Notes: generated by a model not told the origin, from the letters alone. Numbered from the stretch's first letter, positions 1 to 6,276 are shown. The stretch is 6,588 nt of DNA from Promethearchaeota archaeon (GCA_014729315.1 WJKD01000160.1:1-6588); one strand, 5' to 3'. Numbers and translations are program-made.

Positions 1-2
1 AA

Positions 3-545
3 CTCTCTTATTTCTTTGATAATTATCTCTACAATCACGGTAATCAGCCGGATATTCATGTGCCGTTCATGTTCAATTTTGGGGATGCTCCGTGGCTCAC
101 GCAAAAATGGGTCAATGAAATTTTGACAAAAGAGACGGTTCAATATTACGGCACGCACGAAAAATGGGATGAGCCATACACCGGCAGAATTTACAAAGCC
201 GATCCCGAAGGCTATATCCCGGAAATGGATGACGACGAAGGTACCATGTCCGGCTGGTTTGTGTTGAGCTCCATGGGATTGTATCCGGTCCTGGTGGGCG
301 ATCCGGTCTTCCAATTGAGCACGCCTATATTCGATAAAATCGTGATCAGACTGGCGAATCAAAAAACATTCACTATTGTCACCGAGAATTTCAGCAACAC
401 AAGTTATTACATCAAATCTGCCACATTGAATGGAATGCCGTTCAATCAAAGTTATATCACTCATGACCAGATCGTCAACGGCGGGACGCTTGTGATCCGG
501 ACGTCGGCAGAGCCGAATAAAGAGTGGGGGCGTGGCGTGGAATAA
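3..545 (+). CDS. GH92 family exo-alpha-mannosidase, C-terminal part (5' end outside window)
   Basis: The frame is open from base 3 to the TAA at 543-545, so this is the last 180 codons of a gene that begins upstream of the window. GH92 enzymes are Ca2+-dependent exo-acting alpha-mannosidases that trim mannose from N-glycans or mannans, usually exported to the periplasm or cell surface. Family hallmarks visible here are YNHGNQPDIHVPFMFNF near the start, then APWLTQKWVNEIL, and the acidic D-x-D-E-G-T-M-S-G-W block (bases 228-254) matching the family's DEDNG-x-x-S-A-W segment. The two aspartates of that block correspond to the catalytic-base pair. Then come GLYPV, the SATLNG strand and a PN-x-x-WG ending, all typical of the C-terminal beta-domain. 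It ends at the usual family C-terminus, so it seems intact at this end. Its G+C content is clearly higher than that of the genes after it. An internal GTG at base 60 is not a real start, because homology extends upstream of it. Confidence 0.9.
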   Translation, partial: LSYFFDNYLYNHGNQPDIHVPFMFNFGDAPWLTQKWVNEILTKETVQYYGTHEKWDEPYTGRIYKADPEGYIPEMDDDEGTMSGWFVLSSMGLYPVLVGDPVFQLSTPIFDKIVIRLANQKTFTIVTENFSNTSYYIKSATLNGMPFNQSYITHDQIVNGGTLVIRTSAEPNKEWGRGVE

Positions 546-760
546 ACGCACTGTATTTGTTGAATGATGTTGTTATTTGTGGAAACCGATTTTATTGTCT
601 GGAACGATTGCTGTAGTTAAACAGGTTTTAGGTATAATTAATTTTTATTGGCGCTAAAAGACAATTTTTTTTTGTTGACATTTTACATTAAATTACTTAG
701 ATTTAAAATTGTCAAATTCAATTTATTGTTACAATTATTACAGTTCATTCCCGTCTTTAT

Positions 761-779
761 TTCAAGATTTTTTCTTGAA
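761..779. repeat. Small inverted repeat, weak hairpin
   Basis: TTCAAGA (761-767) and TCTTGAA (773-779) are perfect 7-base inverted arms around a five-T centre. The stem has only two G/C pairs and no T-run follows it. It could be a weak terminator about 220 bases beyond the GH92 stop, a protein-binding palindrome, or chance in AT-rich DNA. Confidence 0.3.
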
Positions 780-906
780 TCTACTTTAAGTCAAAAATAA
801 TGATTTATTTGGATCATAGAATTTATACACTTTAACGCGTAACAAATGCCATTTTTTTTAAAGATTTATCATTTCCTAAGAATATGTAATTATATTGAAG
901 CAATAA

Positions 907-1056
907 GAAAAGAAGTTCATAAAAATATCAATTATTAATTATAAGCAAGATCGAATTAAGAAATTAGAAAAAAGATTTAATGTACTATTTCAAACAAAAA
1001 ACTTTAAGCTTGAATTAATTTCGCTGGACTGTCCTAATACTTTTCTAATTGTGTAA
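907..1056 (+). pseudogene. Possible remnant of a small gene, no start codon
   Basis: An open frame of 49 codons follows a TAA at 904-906 and ends at TAA 1054-1056. It has no ATG, and the most protein-like part is its second half (KQDRIKKLEKRFNVLF, then KLELISLDCP), with a charged helix followed by a strand-like stretch. An overlapping frame with an ATG at 846 runs to TAA 936-938 for 30 codons, so a frameshifted small gene is conceivable. I do not recognise a family. In DNA this AT-rich, an open frame of this length can occur by chance. Confidence 0.2.
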
Positions 1057-1058
1057 AA

Positions 1059-1089
1059 ATTGACAATAATTATTATACATAATTTGAAT
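1059..1089 (+). promoter_or_regulatory. Candidate promoter of the HEPN/AIPR operon
   Basis: A perfect TTGACA lies at 1060-1065, and 18 bases further TTGAAT (1084-1089) could serve as a weak -10 element. The same bases also contain ATAATTTG (1079-1086), close to the Bacteroidota -7 consensus TAnnTTTG, with ATTG at 1059-1062 in place of the -33 TTTG. Either reading puts the start of transcription shortly before the ATG at 1123. The ribosome-binding site of that ATG is weak: only GCGG (1118-1121) directly abuts it, which is common in Bacteroidota. Confidence 0.35.
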
Positions 1090-1122
1090 GATCGATGTTG
1101 AAAATCATATAATATAAGCGGA

Positions 1123-1743
1123 ATGTCAAAAAAATTAATTACTAAAAATCACAAATATCTAGAAAATAGTATTGAAGATATAATAAAATATGGTATTGAA
1201 ATTATTAGTTTCAAATCTATTGAATCTAAAATTTTACCATTAAAAGAAAAAAGCATTATTATTGAAGGTTTGCTTTTAAGAGCATGTGCAATTTGGGAAA
1301 AATTTTTAGAAACAGAAGTCGTTTATTTAGTGAACATTGATAGAAGCAAATTAATGAAAGAATTTGAAATTTCTTCAAACAGGTCACTAAATTTAAATAT
1401 AATTAAAGCAATCCTATTCTCAAATAAATACAGAGATTTTCATGATATCGAGCGATCAAAAAGTTTTTTTAAACGATATATAGTTGATGATTATAATTTA
1501 TTTAGTAAGTTGACATCTGAACAAATCAATAAAATTAAGATGGTTTATAAATTAAGGAATTATTTAGCACATTATTCTGAGTTTTCCAAAAAACTACTTT
1601 TAACAGAATATAGGCAAACTTATAATTATTCCAAGTTTTTAGAACCAGGAAAATTTTTAATAAAAAATAATGGTACACATTTTGAAAATTTAATTCATAA
1701 TTTTTGTTTAATTTCTGCAACGATGGAAAGGTACTTGAAATGA
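1123..1743 (+). CDS. HEPN-domain protein (RX4H), probable RNase toxin
   Basis: This 206-residue, lysine- and isoleucine-rich helical protein has the two signatures of HEPN domains of the RiboL-PSP / MAE_28990 type. The first is an early helix with RACAIWEKFLE (residues 53-63), where W58-E59 match the conserved WE of that group. The second is a later helix with RNYLAH (R145-H150), the RX4H active-site motif. HEPN proteins with an intact RX4H motif are usually metal-independent endoribonucleases acting as dimers, cleaving cellular or phage RNA in toxin-antitoxin and abortive-infection systems; that activity here is inferred. No signal peptide or membrane segment is visible, so it should be cytoplasmic. 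The ATG at 1123 is the first in frame and leaves the whole domain intact. Its TGA overlaps the ATG of the AIPR-like gene by four bases (ATGA), implying translational coupling and a joint function. The exact HEPN subfamily is uncertain. Confidence 0.75.
   Translation: MSKKLITKNHKYLENSIEDIIKYGIEIISFKSIESKILPLKEKSIIIEGLLLRACAIWEKFLETEVVYLVNIDRSKLMKEFEISSNRSLNLNIIKAILFSNKYRDFHDIERSKSFFKRYIVDDYNLFSKLTSEQINKIKMVYKLRNYLAHYSEFSKKLLLTEYRQTYNYSKFLEPGKFLIKNNGTHFENLIHNFCLISATMERYLK
1725..1731 (+). promoter_or_regulatory. Ribosome-binding site deciding the AIPR-like start at 1740
   Basis: GGAAAGG at 1725-1731 lies inside the end of the HEPN gene, eight bases before the ATG at 1740. This fixes the start at 1740 rather than at a TTG at 1704 in the same frame, which has no comparable site and would add 12 residues deep inside the upstream gene. 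Confidence 0.75.
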
Positions 1744-3254
1744 AAGATATATTTGATGAATTAAAATTTATTGCAAACAAAAATTCGATTGCATTCACAG
1801 AACCATTTTACATATCTTCAGATGGCAAAACAATAATGGGCGAAGTTCCTTTTAAAGAGATTTTATTCTTAGATTACCGCGATACCGATGCGGGGAGCAA
1901 TCCCCGAGAATATATTGGATTGAAGAAAACAAATTTTAAAATTTTCGATAGCCTAATGAAAGATAGTACAAATACCTTCAGATTTTTGCATTCTGGGATT
2001 ATTATTTCATTGACAACAGATATTCATTCAAAAATAGACAAAAGGTCTTTAAAATATGAGGAATGTTGTTTAACAAACGGTAATCAAACAAGATTTATAA
2101 TTTTGATTATAGTCTTAATTAAATTATATTTTGGGGAAAATGAAATACATCAAATTACACAAAAACAATACCAAAAATTTGAAGAAAAATATTTTAGTAA
2201 TTCTGATGCTCTTTATTCTGTTTTAAAATTTGTTAAATTTAGTAAATTTAATCAAATAGTCAATCATATCTTAAAACATGTAAAATATAAAAAATATTAC
2301 TTTAATTTGGATTTAGAAAATTTCATCAACTCACGAATTAGAATCCAAATAAATGTTATTAATTCGATTATTGAAGATTTTGTAGAAAAAATTGATGCAT
2401 ATTCAACAGGGACATTAATAGCAGAAGCGAATAATGATACTCAGATGGTAACACCTTCTGATATTTTTGGAAATCGATATAAAAGAGAATTACAGGATAT
2501 TATCTTTAAAGATTTCATAGAAAAATATGGCGATGAAATCAGAATTGAATATCGTTATGGCGAAATTGTGGATAAAATAGAAAAAGTACATATTTTAACA
2601 TTACTAAGACCGATAATCCCAATCGGAATACTTACAAAAGAAAAAGACATTTATGAATATACAAATCAGAGAATTCCTGTTTATAATATTTTTTCAAAAT
2701 TATTAAAAAGGACTGAAAAGGCACATGAAACAATTAAAGTAATATCAAAATTAATTCCGCTATTTTATGAATTAAGAATAAAATGCATTGTTCCGAACTT
2801 GGAAATTCATAGAAGGGAATTAATTAGAAAATATAAAAAGGATGCATTTAGTGGAGAATTGCAAGATACCATAATTGGACCTGATATTATAGAAGCTAAG
2901 ACGAGTGAAAAAAAAATAGAAAAAATTATTAAAAGTATTGTCAATTATAATATTGAGCATATTTTTCCAGTACTTATATTTACAACTCGTCTTTTAATTA
3001 ATGAAAATAATGATGGGAATCTTTGTTTCAATTTATCTGATGAGTTGTATGACAGCTATTTTAAAGGATTAACGGAAGTAATTTATGACAAATACGTTAA
3101 GATGAAATTAAAAGGTCTTCCAACATCAATGACTACTGTTGTTAGAAAAAAGGATTTTTACGAAATAGCTAGTGGTGAGTATATAATGTTTAAAAATATG
3201 TATAAGATTAAAGAAACGACTTTTATTGAAAATTACAAATATATTTTAAAATAA
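1740..3254 (+). CDS. AIPR-like (abortive infection phage resistance) protein
   Basis: This 504-residue protein shows the spaced signatures I associate with the AIPR family (Pfam AIPR). They are FRFLHSGIII (residues 80-89, family form F-x-x-x-NNGI), LTNGNQT (111-117, family form VNGCQT) and ANNDTQMVTPSDIF (230-243, matching the family's TN-x-Q-x-x-V-x-x-x-DL block). The NG-x-QT motif is the strongest. The C-terminal half (about 280-504) is helical and I do not recognise it. The family is linked to phage abortive infection, but its biochemical activity is not well established. It is translationally coupled to the HEPN gene by the ATGA overlap, so it may be the antitoxin, sensor or regulator of that RNase. 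At 504 residues it is somewhat short for the family, with no sign of truncation. One departure is N to H in the first motif (LHSG instead of NNG), so it may be a divergent branch. Codon use is strongly AT-biased except for a GC-rich patch at 1879-1907. Confidence 0.65.
   Translation: MKDIFDELKFIANKNSIAFTEPFYISSDGKTIMGEVPFKEILFLDYRDTDAGSNPREYIGLKKTNFKIFDSLMKDSTNTFRFLHSGIIISLTTDIHSKIDKRSLKYEECCLTNGNQTRFIILIIVLIKLYFGENEIHQITQKQYQKFEEKYFSNSDALYSVLKFVKFSKFNQIVNHILKHVKYKKYYFNLDLENFINSRIRIQINVINSIIEDFVEKIDAYSTGTLIAEANNDTQMVTPSDIFGNRYKRELQDIIFKDFIEKYGDEIRIEYRYGEIVDKIEKVHILTLLRPIIPIGILTKEKDIYEYTNQRIPVYNIFSKLLKRTEKAHETIKVISKLIPLFYELRIKCIVPNLEIHRRELIRKYKKDAFSGELQDTIIGPDIIEAKTSEKKIEKIIKSIVNYNIEHIFPVLIFTTRLLINENNDGNLCFNLSDELYDSYFKGLTEVIYDKYVKMKLKGLPTSMTTVVRKKDFYEIASGEYIMFKNMYKIKETTFIENYKYILK
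1891..1906 (+). repeat. GC-rich hairpin with GCAA tetraloop inside the AIPR-like gene
   Basis: CGGGGA (1891-1896) and TCCCCG (1901-1906) form a perfect 6-base stem closing a GCAA loop, a member of the very stable GNRA tetraloop class. It sits about 150 bases into an otherwise AT-rich gene and encodes AGSNPR (residues 51-56). It may simply reflect a conserved protein segment, or act as an RNA structure in the operon mRNA. Confidence 0.5.
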
Positions 3255-3333
3255 CGCAAAAAATTGCACCACGCACTAAGAAAAATTTTCTATTTTAATC
3301 TTCACAAATTTACTCACTTTCGGAAAATAAAAA

Positions 3334-3360
3334 GCAAAGCGGCTATAGTAGCCGCTTTGC
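3334..3360. terminator. Strong perfect hairpin, terminator-like, T-tract on the minus strand
   Basis: GCAAAGCGGCTA (3334-3345) and TAGCCGCTTTGC (3349-3360) are perfect 12-base inverted arms with a three-base TAG centre, 80 bases after the AIPR-like stop. It is the natural candidate for ending the operon transcript. On the plus strand, however, the stem is followed by AAATTTG and no clean T-run. On the minus strand it is followed directly by TTTTTATTTT, so as an intrinsic terminator it reads better for a minus-strand transcript. It may work in both directions. Confidence 0.65.
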
Positions 3361-3386
3361 AAATTTGACCTTAATACTTTTGTTTT

Positions 3387-3410
3387 GAATTTTCTCGAAT
3401 GAGAAAATTC
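3387..3410. promoter_or_regulatory. Perfect palindrome upstream of the large HEPN gene, operator-like
   Basis: GAATTTTCTC (3387-3396) and GAGAAAATTC (3401-3410) are perfect 10-base inverted arms around GAAT. The palindrome covers where the -35 region should lie for the TATAAT at 3420-3425, a typical place for a repressor to bind. The octamer AATTTTCT in its left arm recurs at 3284-3291 and again at 3461-3468, directly before the GTG start. An alternative is an RNA hairpin in a longer transcript. Confidence 0.45.
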
Positions 3411-3419
3411 GCCACTTTA

Positions 3420-3425
3420 TATAAT
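3420..3425 (+). promoter_or_regulatory. Candidate -10 box of the large HEPN gene
   Basis: A perfect TATAAT stands 44 bases before the GTG at 3469, within an alternating TA tract (3418-3435). No good -35 hexamer is present: at 17 bases upstream the sequence is GAATGA, inside the palindrome at 3387-3410. The promoter may therefore depend on an activator or be weak. The TA tract is nearly symmetrical and could also support minus-strand transcription. Confidence 0.4.
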
Positions 3426-3455
3426 ATATATATATGAAATTTAGTCATAAAAGTC

Positions 3456-3460
3456 AAGGA
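3456..3460 (+). promoter_or_regulatory. Ribosome-binding site for the GTG start at 3469
   Basis: AAGGA at 3456-3460 is eight bases before the GTG at 3469, which supports this non-ATG start. No in-frame ATG lies nearby that would give a comparable site. The eight bases between (AATTTTCT) exactly complement AGAAAATT at 3402-3409, in the right arm of the upstream palindrome. Confidence 0.65.
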
Positions 3461-3468
3461 AATTTTCT

Positions 3469-5763
3469 GTGAAAAAAGTCTCGATAAGAAATCCTGAAAT
3501 TAATAAGAAGCTGTTGGATCATCAATTATTCTGGTTAGAACTATGGGAGGAATTACTCAATCCTTACACTATTGAACCGCATTCAGCACCTTTAATAAAC
3601 CTATATTGGATGATGTATGAGTTCAATCAAACAAATGATACTAAAGATGAAGAATTAAAACGACGTCTTAATGAGATAAAATTTTCACAATTTGGAATTA
3701 AATACGATTTGATAGCCAAAGATCTTGCATCACAACTTCCTTTATTATTTGATATTTCAGAACAAAGTCATGCTTTTGTAAAAATAAGGCACGACTTCAG
3801 AGATCTGAATAAATGTGGTAATACCCTAGAAAATTCTGCATCCCAAACAACACTTTATTTTTTGACACTATGTTTTAAGTTATATCAGATTCTTAGTTTA
3901 CACGAACATTCTTCTTTTAAGGACAGAAAATTTTGGAAACAACTTGAGTTCCTTTCAAAATCTTTTATTGCAGAGCTATTAAATAGGCGGTTTTCTTGGC
4001 ATTATCTTATGACAAGGCCAGCTATTTTTACTCAAAAGTCAAATTATCTAAAGGGTAATTTTCAATTTAAGTTAAATCACTTATTCTCTGAGCTAATGAA
4101 TTCTGGAGAAGAATGGACATCAATATTCAAAATATCAATTAAGAAGGATGTTCGAAGGATACAGGATTTCCAAGGGATAGCTTTTGCAACAGATGATAAT
4201 GATTTTATCAAAAATTTAAAAGAACAATTATCTGGCAAAAGGTATGAGTTAGAACGCCGAATTGATTTTTTTAAATCAAATTCTAAAAAGTATATAATAG
4301 AAGAAATTTTTGATAATTACAATCCTCTTACTAAACTAAATTTAGATAAATCCTTCTATAGTGATCAGGAAATTGAAATCGCATGGGAAAAATTAAAACC
4401 TATAATCGAGGAGCGTCTGAAGCTTAAACAATGTAAACTGAGTCATGTACTTCCAAATGTCCAACAACTAAGAAAATTTTCCATCGAGAATAATTATTAT
4501 TCTGTAAAAGGTTTCAACTATCAAGTCGTACAAATGTCATCAGATCAATTACTGCATAGAATAAAAGAGGAACAATCAATTCTAAATTGGCAGGATTCAC
4601 TAAGAGTTATGTTATACATAATCAGTAATGGTGATAAAATCCGCGAAAGTATTTTTAGAACGAATAAAAAACTAGAATTTTTGTATAATTCCCAAAATAG
4701 AATATTTGGTATTGTGAAGCGAGTTTTTGCTCCAGATCCTATTGCGGCTTTAATAATTGGAAAAAACAGGCTTTTAAGGTTATTAAATATAATTCGATAT
4801 AATTCGGAAGATATTTCATTTACTGCAAATAGCATAGATAGGAATTCGCTACTTATAAGTGATTATCGGGTAATTTTACAAGGAAGAGAACCGAGAATCA
4901 ATCGTCGTGAGTGCATGAAATTTCAAGGGACAAAAATAAGTTTGCATTTGAACAGAATTAAGGTCTGTAAACAGAACGAATTACAATCTAATTTTCAGAA
5001 CATAATGCATTGGTATGGTATGCACTTGGATGCTCAGTATGATGCAGAAAAGTTTCTATCTCTCTGGATTGGATTGGAGAAAATGTTGAGCAATTCTGAA
5101 ACACGGAAGATTGGTGAGACTATAAGTGAATCTACCTCCAAAATAGTTTCTCTATATTATTTAAGAAAAGTACTAAGGAATTTCTGGCTTGATATTTCGA
5201 GATTAAATTTGAGTAAACAATTATCATCAACTTTTGAAATCGAAGTCGAAAATAGTAGAGTTAATGAATCCGATCTATTTTTCGCTATAAAGTTCAAAGC
5301 CTCTGAAATGAAGGAAAAAATTGAAACACTCATTAATGGAAAACTGATCAGAACTCGATTAACAGATTTGGAAAATATATTTTCAACAGCAGATAATTTA
5401 GCTAATTGGATTAGATCCTATAACTATCATGTTAATAATAGCATGTGGCGATTATACTCAATGAGAAATAAAATTGCTCACGAAGCTTATGTTGATGCCG
5501 ATCTTAGCCCCTATCTTAAACAGCTTAATTATTTTTTTAGAATTTGTTATGATAACTTATTATATGTGGCTTCAAAAAATAAATCTGTTACATTAGAAAA
5601 TTTTATTCAACTTTATTCCCAGAAATATAACGAAATATGGGATAGGGAACAAAGGAGTTTAGTTTACATGTTTTACGATTTATTGAAAGAAAAGGATATA
5701 AAAAGGCTCCATTTACTCAAAGTTGATTTAAAAAACATATTAATTGATCCTCCAATTTTATAA
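3469..5763 (+). CDS. Large protein with C-terminal ApeA-like HEPN domain
   Basis: This 764-residue protein, starting at GTG, is highly charged and mostly helical, with no signal peptide or membrane segment. Its C-terminal third resembles ApeA-like HEPN domains. MHWYGMHLDAQYDAEKF (about 513-529) leads into FLSLWIGLEKML (529-540), with the typical W533 and E537. After an insert, MRNKIAH (665-671) gives an intact RX4H motif with R666 and H671, on a helix followed by another helical stretch to about 700. This predicts a metal-independent RNase that could act in abortive infection. The first ~500 residues have no family I recognise; residues 176-240 (WHYLMTRP through FQGIAFATD) look like a separate compact segment, and 246-285 could be a coiled helix. 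The N-terminal part may sense an infection signal, by analogy with ApeA. It lies 214 bases after the AIPR-like gene behind a terminator-like hairpin and its own promoter-like box, so it is probably a separate unit. A HEPN relation is likely; the family name is less certain. Confidence 0.65.
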   Translation: MKKVSIRNPEINKKLLDHQLFWLELWEELLNPYTIEPHSAPLINLYWMMYEFNQTNDTKDEELKRRLNEIKFSQFGIKYDLIAKDLASQLPLLFDISEQSHAFVKIRHDFRDLNKCGNTLENSASQTTLYFLTLCFKLYQILSLHEHSSFKDRKFWKQLEFLSKSFIAELLNRRFSWHYLMTRPAIFTQKSNYLKGNFQFKLNHLFSELMNSGEEWTSIFKISIKKDVRRIQDFQGIAFATDDNDFIKNLKEQLSGKRYELERRIDFFKSNSKKYIIEEIFDNYNPLTKLNLDKSFYSDQEIEIAWEKLKPIIEERLKLKQCKLSHVLPNVQQLRKFSIENNYYSVKGFNYQVVQMSSDQLLHRIKEEQSILNWQDSLRVMLYIISNGDKIRESIFRTNKKLEFLYNSQNRIFGIVKRVFAPDPIAALIIGKNRLLRLLNIIRYNSEDISFTANSIDRNSLLISDYRVILQGREPRINRRECMKFQGTKISLHLNRIKVCKQNELQSNFQNIMHWYGMHLDAQYDAEKFLSLWIGLEKMLSNSETRKIGETISESTSKIVSLYYLRKVLRNFWLDISRLNLSKQLSSTFEIEVENSRVNESDLFFAIKFKASEMKEKIETLINGKLIRTRLTDLENIFSTADNLANWIRSYNYHVNNSMWRLYSMRNKIAHEAYVDADLSPYLKQLNYFFRICYDNLLYVASKNKSVTLENFIQLYSQKYNEIWDREQRSLVYMFYDLLKEKDIKRLHLLKVDLKNILIDPPIL

Positions 5764-5819
5764 ATTTAGAACTGATTTTTTTGTTTGATAATTGAAAGTA
5801 TAACTCATTCATTTTATAA

Positions 5820-5999
5820 ATTATTCAAGAGATAACACGAGATGAGCGAAATAATAAATTTAAACCAGTGGCAAAAGAAAATAAACTAGATGATGATATT
5901 TTATTTTATAAAATTAGAAAAAACGTATATTCGCCTACCTCGGATGCAAACATAATTTCATACGGATCGGAGGCTTCTGTAGATCTGGGAAAAGATTAG
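5820..5999 (+). pseudogene. Protein-like open fragment after the large HEPN gene
   Basis: The frame is open from 5820, just after a TAA at 5817-5819, to TAG at 5997-5999, giving 59 residues without an ATG. The product reads like part of a real protein: a charged N-terminal helix, KFKPVAKENKLDDD, then ILFYKIRKNVYSPT. The frame continues past the TAG with DWIYNPGG before a TAA. With no start codon and no ribosome-binding site it is probably a remnant of a decayed gene. I do not recognise the family. An ATG at 5842 in another frame gives only 15 residues. Confidence 0.3.
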
Positions 6000-6049
6000 G
6001 ATTGGATATATAATCCTGGCGGATAAGCCAATTGATACAAAATTAAAAA

Positions 6050-6260
6050 ATGAACTATATGATTGTTTCTATATCCTCATTCTCCTCGAATCCTGAATGC
6101 CATTTTCCAAACGACTATCCTGTTTCCAATCCCGCGCGGGCAAACAGGATGGTGCTTGCGCTCAATATCGGCTAATAACGTCGCGGTAAATCAAAACCCG
6201 GCGTCATCCTCAACCAAACAGACCAACCTTAACATATCGAAACAATATTCTGGAACATGA
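6050..6260 (+). other. GC-richer segment without a convincing gene
   Basis: G+C rises from about base 6090 to 6240 (roughly half G+C at 6121-6180), unlike the neighbouring AT-rich DNA, suggesting a piece of older chromosome or of another element. Two overlapping plus-strand frames exist. One runs from ATG 6050 to TAA 6173-6175 (41 residues, containing NPECHFPNDYPVSNPARAN). The other runs from TTG 6063 to TGA 6258-6260 (65 residues). Neither has a ribosome-binding site or a recognisable product, and long open stretches also occur on the minus strand. I treat it as non-coding or decayed. Confidence 0.4.
6114..6153. repeat. Nested inverted repeat with GC palindrome core
   Basis: ATCCTGTTT (6117-6125) and AAACAGGAT (6142-6150) are perfect 9-base inverted arms. 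With one G-U wobble the stem extends outward to 12 pairs (6114-6125 with 6142-6153). The 16-base centre holds CCCGCGCGGG (6131-6140), itself a perfect 10-base palindrome. No T-run follows on the plus strand, so it is not an obvious terminator. It could be a repetitive extragenic palindrome, a protein-binding site or a mobile-element remnant. Confidence 0.6.
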
Positions 6261-6276
6261 TATGAGTTCATAGCCA

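Larger units (their letters stand above)
546..1122. other. AT-rich intergenic gap between GH92 gene and defence operon
   Basis: This 577-base stretch holds no complete gene that I can support. Base composition drops sharply from the GH92 gene into long A/T runs, which marks the likely left boundary of the acquired island. Inside it I see a small perfect inverted repeat at 761-779, a protein-like open fragment at 907-1056 and a candidate promoter just before the HEPN gene; these are listed separately. I see no tRNA, no clear attachment site and no convincing GC-rich terminator after the GH92 stop. Confidence 0.7.

Noticed and set aside
592..610. Possible direct repeat with 6244-6262 (shared TCTGGAAC) as attachment sites
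   Set aside because: Only about eight bases match without a consistent extension, which is expected by chance over this distance; no integrase gene is present.
1088..1117. 9-residue frame just before the HEPN start
   Set aside because: It is too short, has no ribosome-binding site, and nothing suggests it is translated.
1704..1739. TTG start extending the AIPR-like protein by 12 residues
   Set aside because: ATG 1740 has a good GGAAAGG eight bases upstream and the typical ATGA coupling, whereas the TTG has neither.
1535..1798. Minus-strand open frame of 87 codons
   Set aside because: It overlaps the HEPN and AIPR-like genes in antisense, is rich in phenylalanine and leucine as expected from complementing A-rich coding DNA, and shows no family features.
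3334..3360. Integron attC site reading of the long hairpin
   Set aside because: It is a perfect palindrome with a three-base centre and lacks the GTTRRRY / RYYYAAC ends and the unpaired bases of attC sites.
3434..3472. 12-residue leader peptide frame (ATG 3434 to TGA 3470-3472) overlapping the GTG start
   Set aside because: No ribosome-binding site precedes it and a frame of 12 codons is easily random; the overlap with the GTG is noted but not strong enough to call.
4545..4835. Minus-strand open frame of 96 codons
   Set aside because: It lies entirely inside the large HEPN gene and has no ribosome-binding site or recognisable product.
6063..6260. 65-codon open frame from a TTG
   Set aside because: It has no ATG and no ribosome-binding site, its composition is serine/asparagine/glutamine-rich with no recognised domain, and it contains the nested palindrome.
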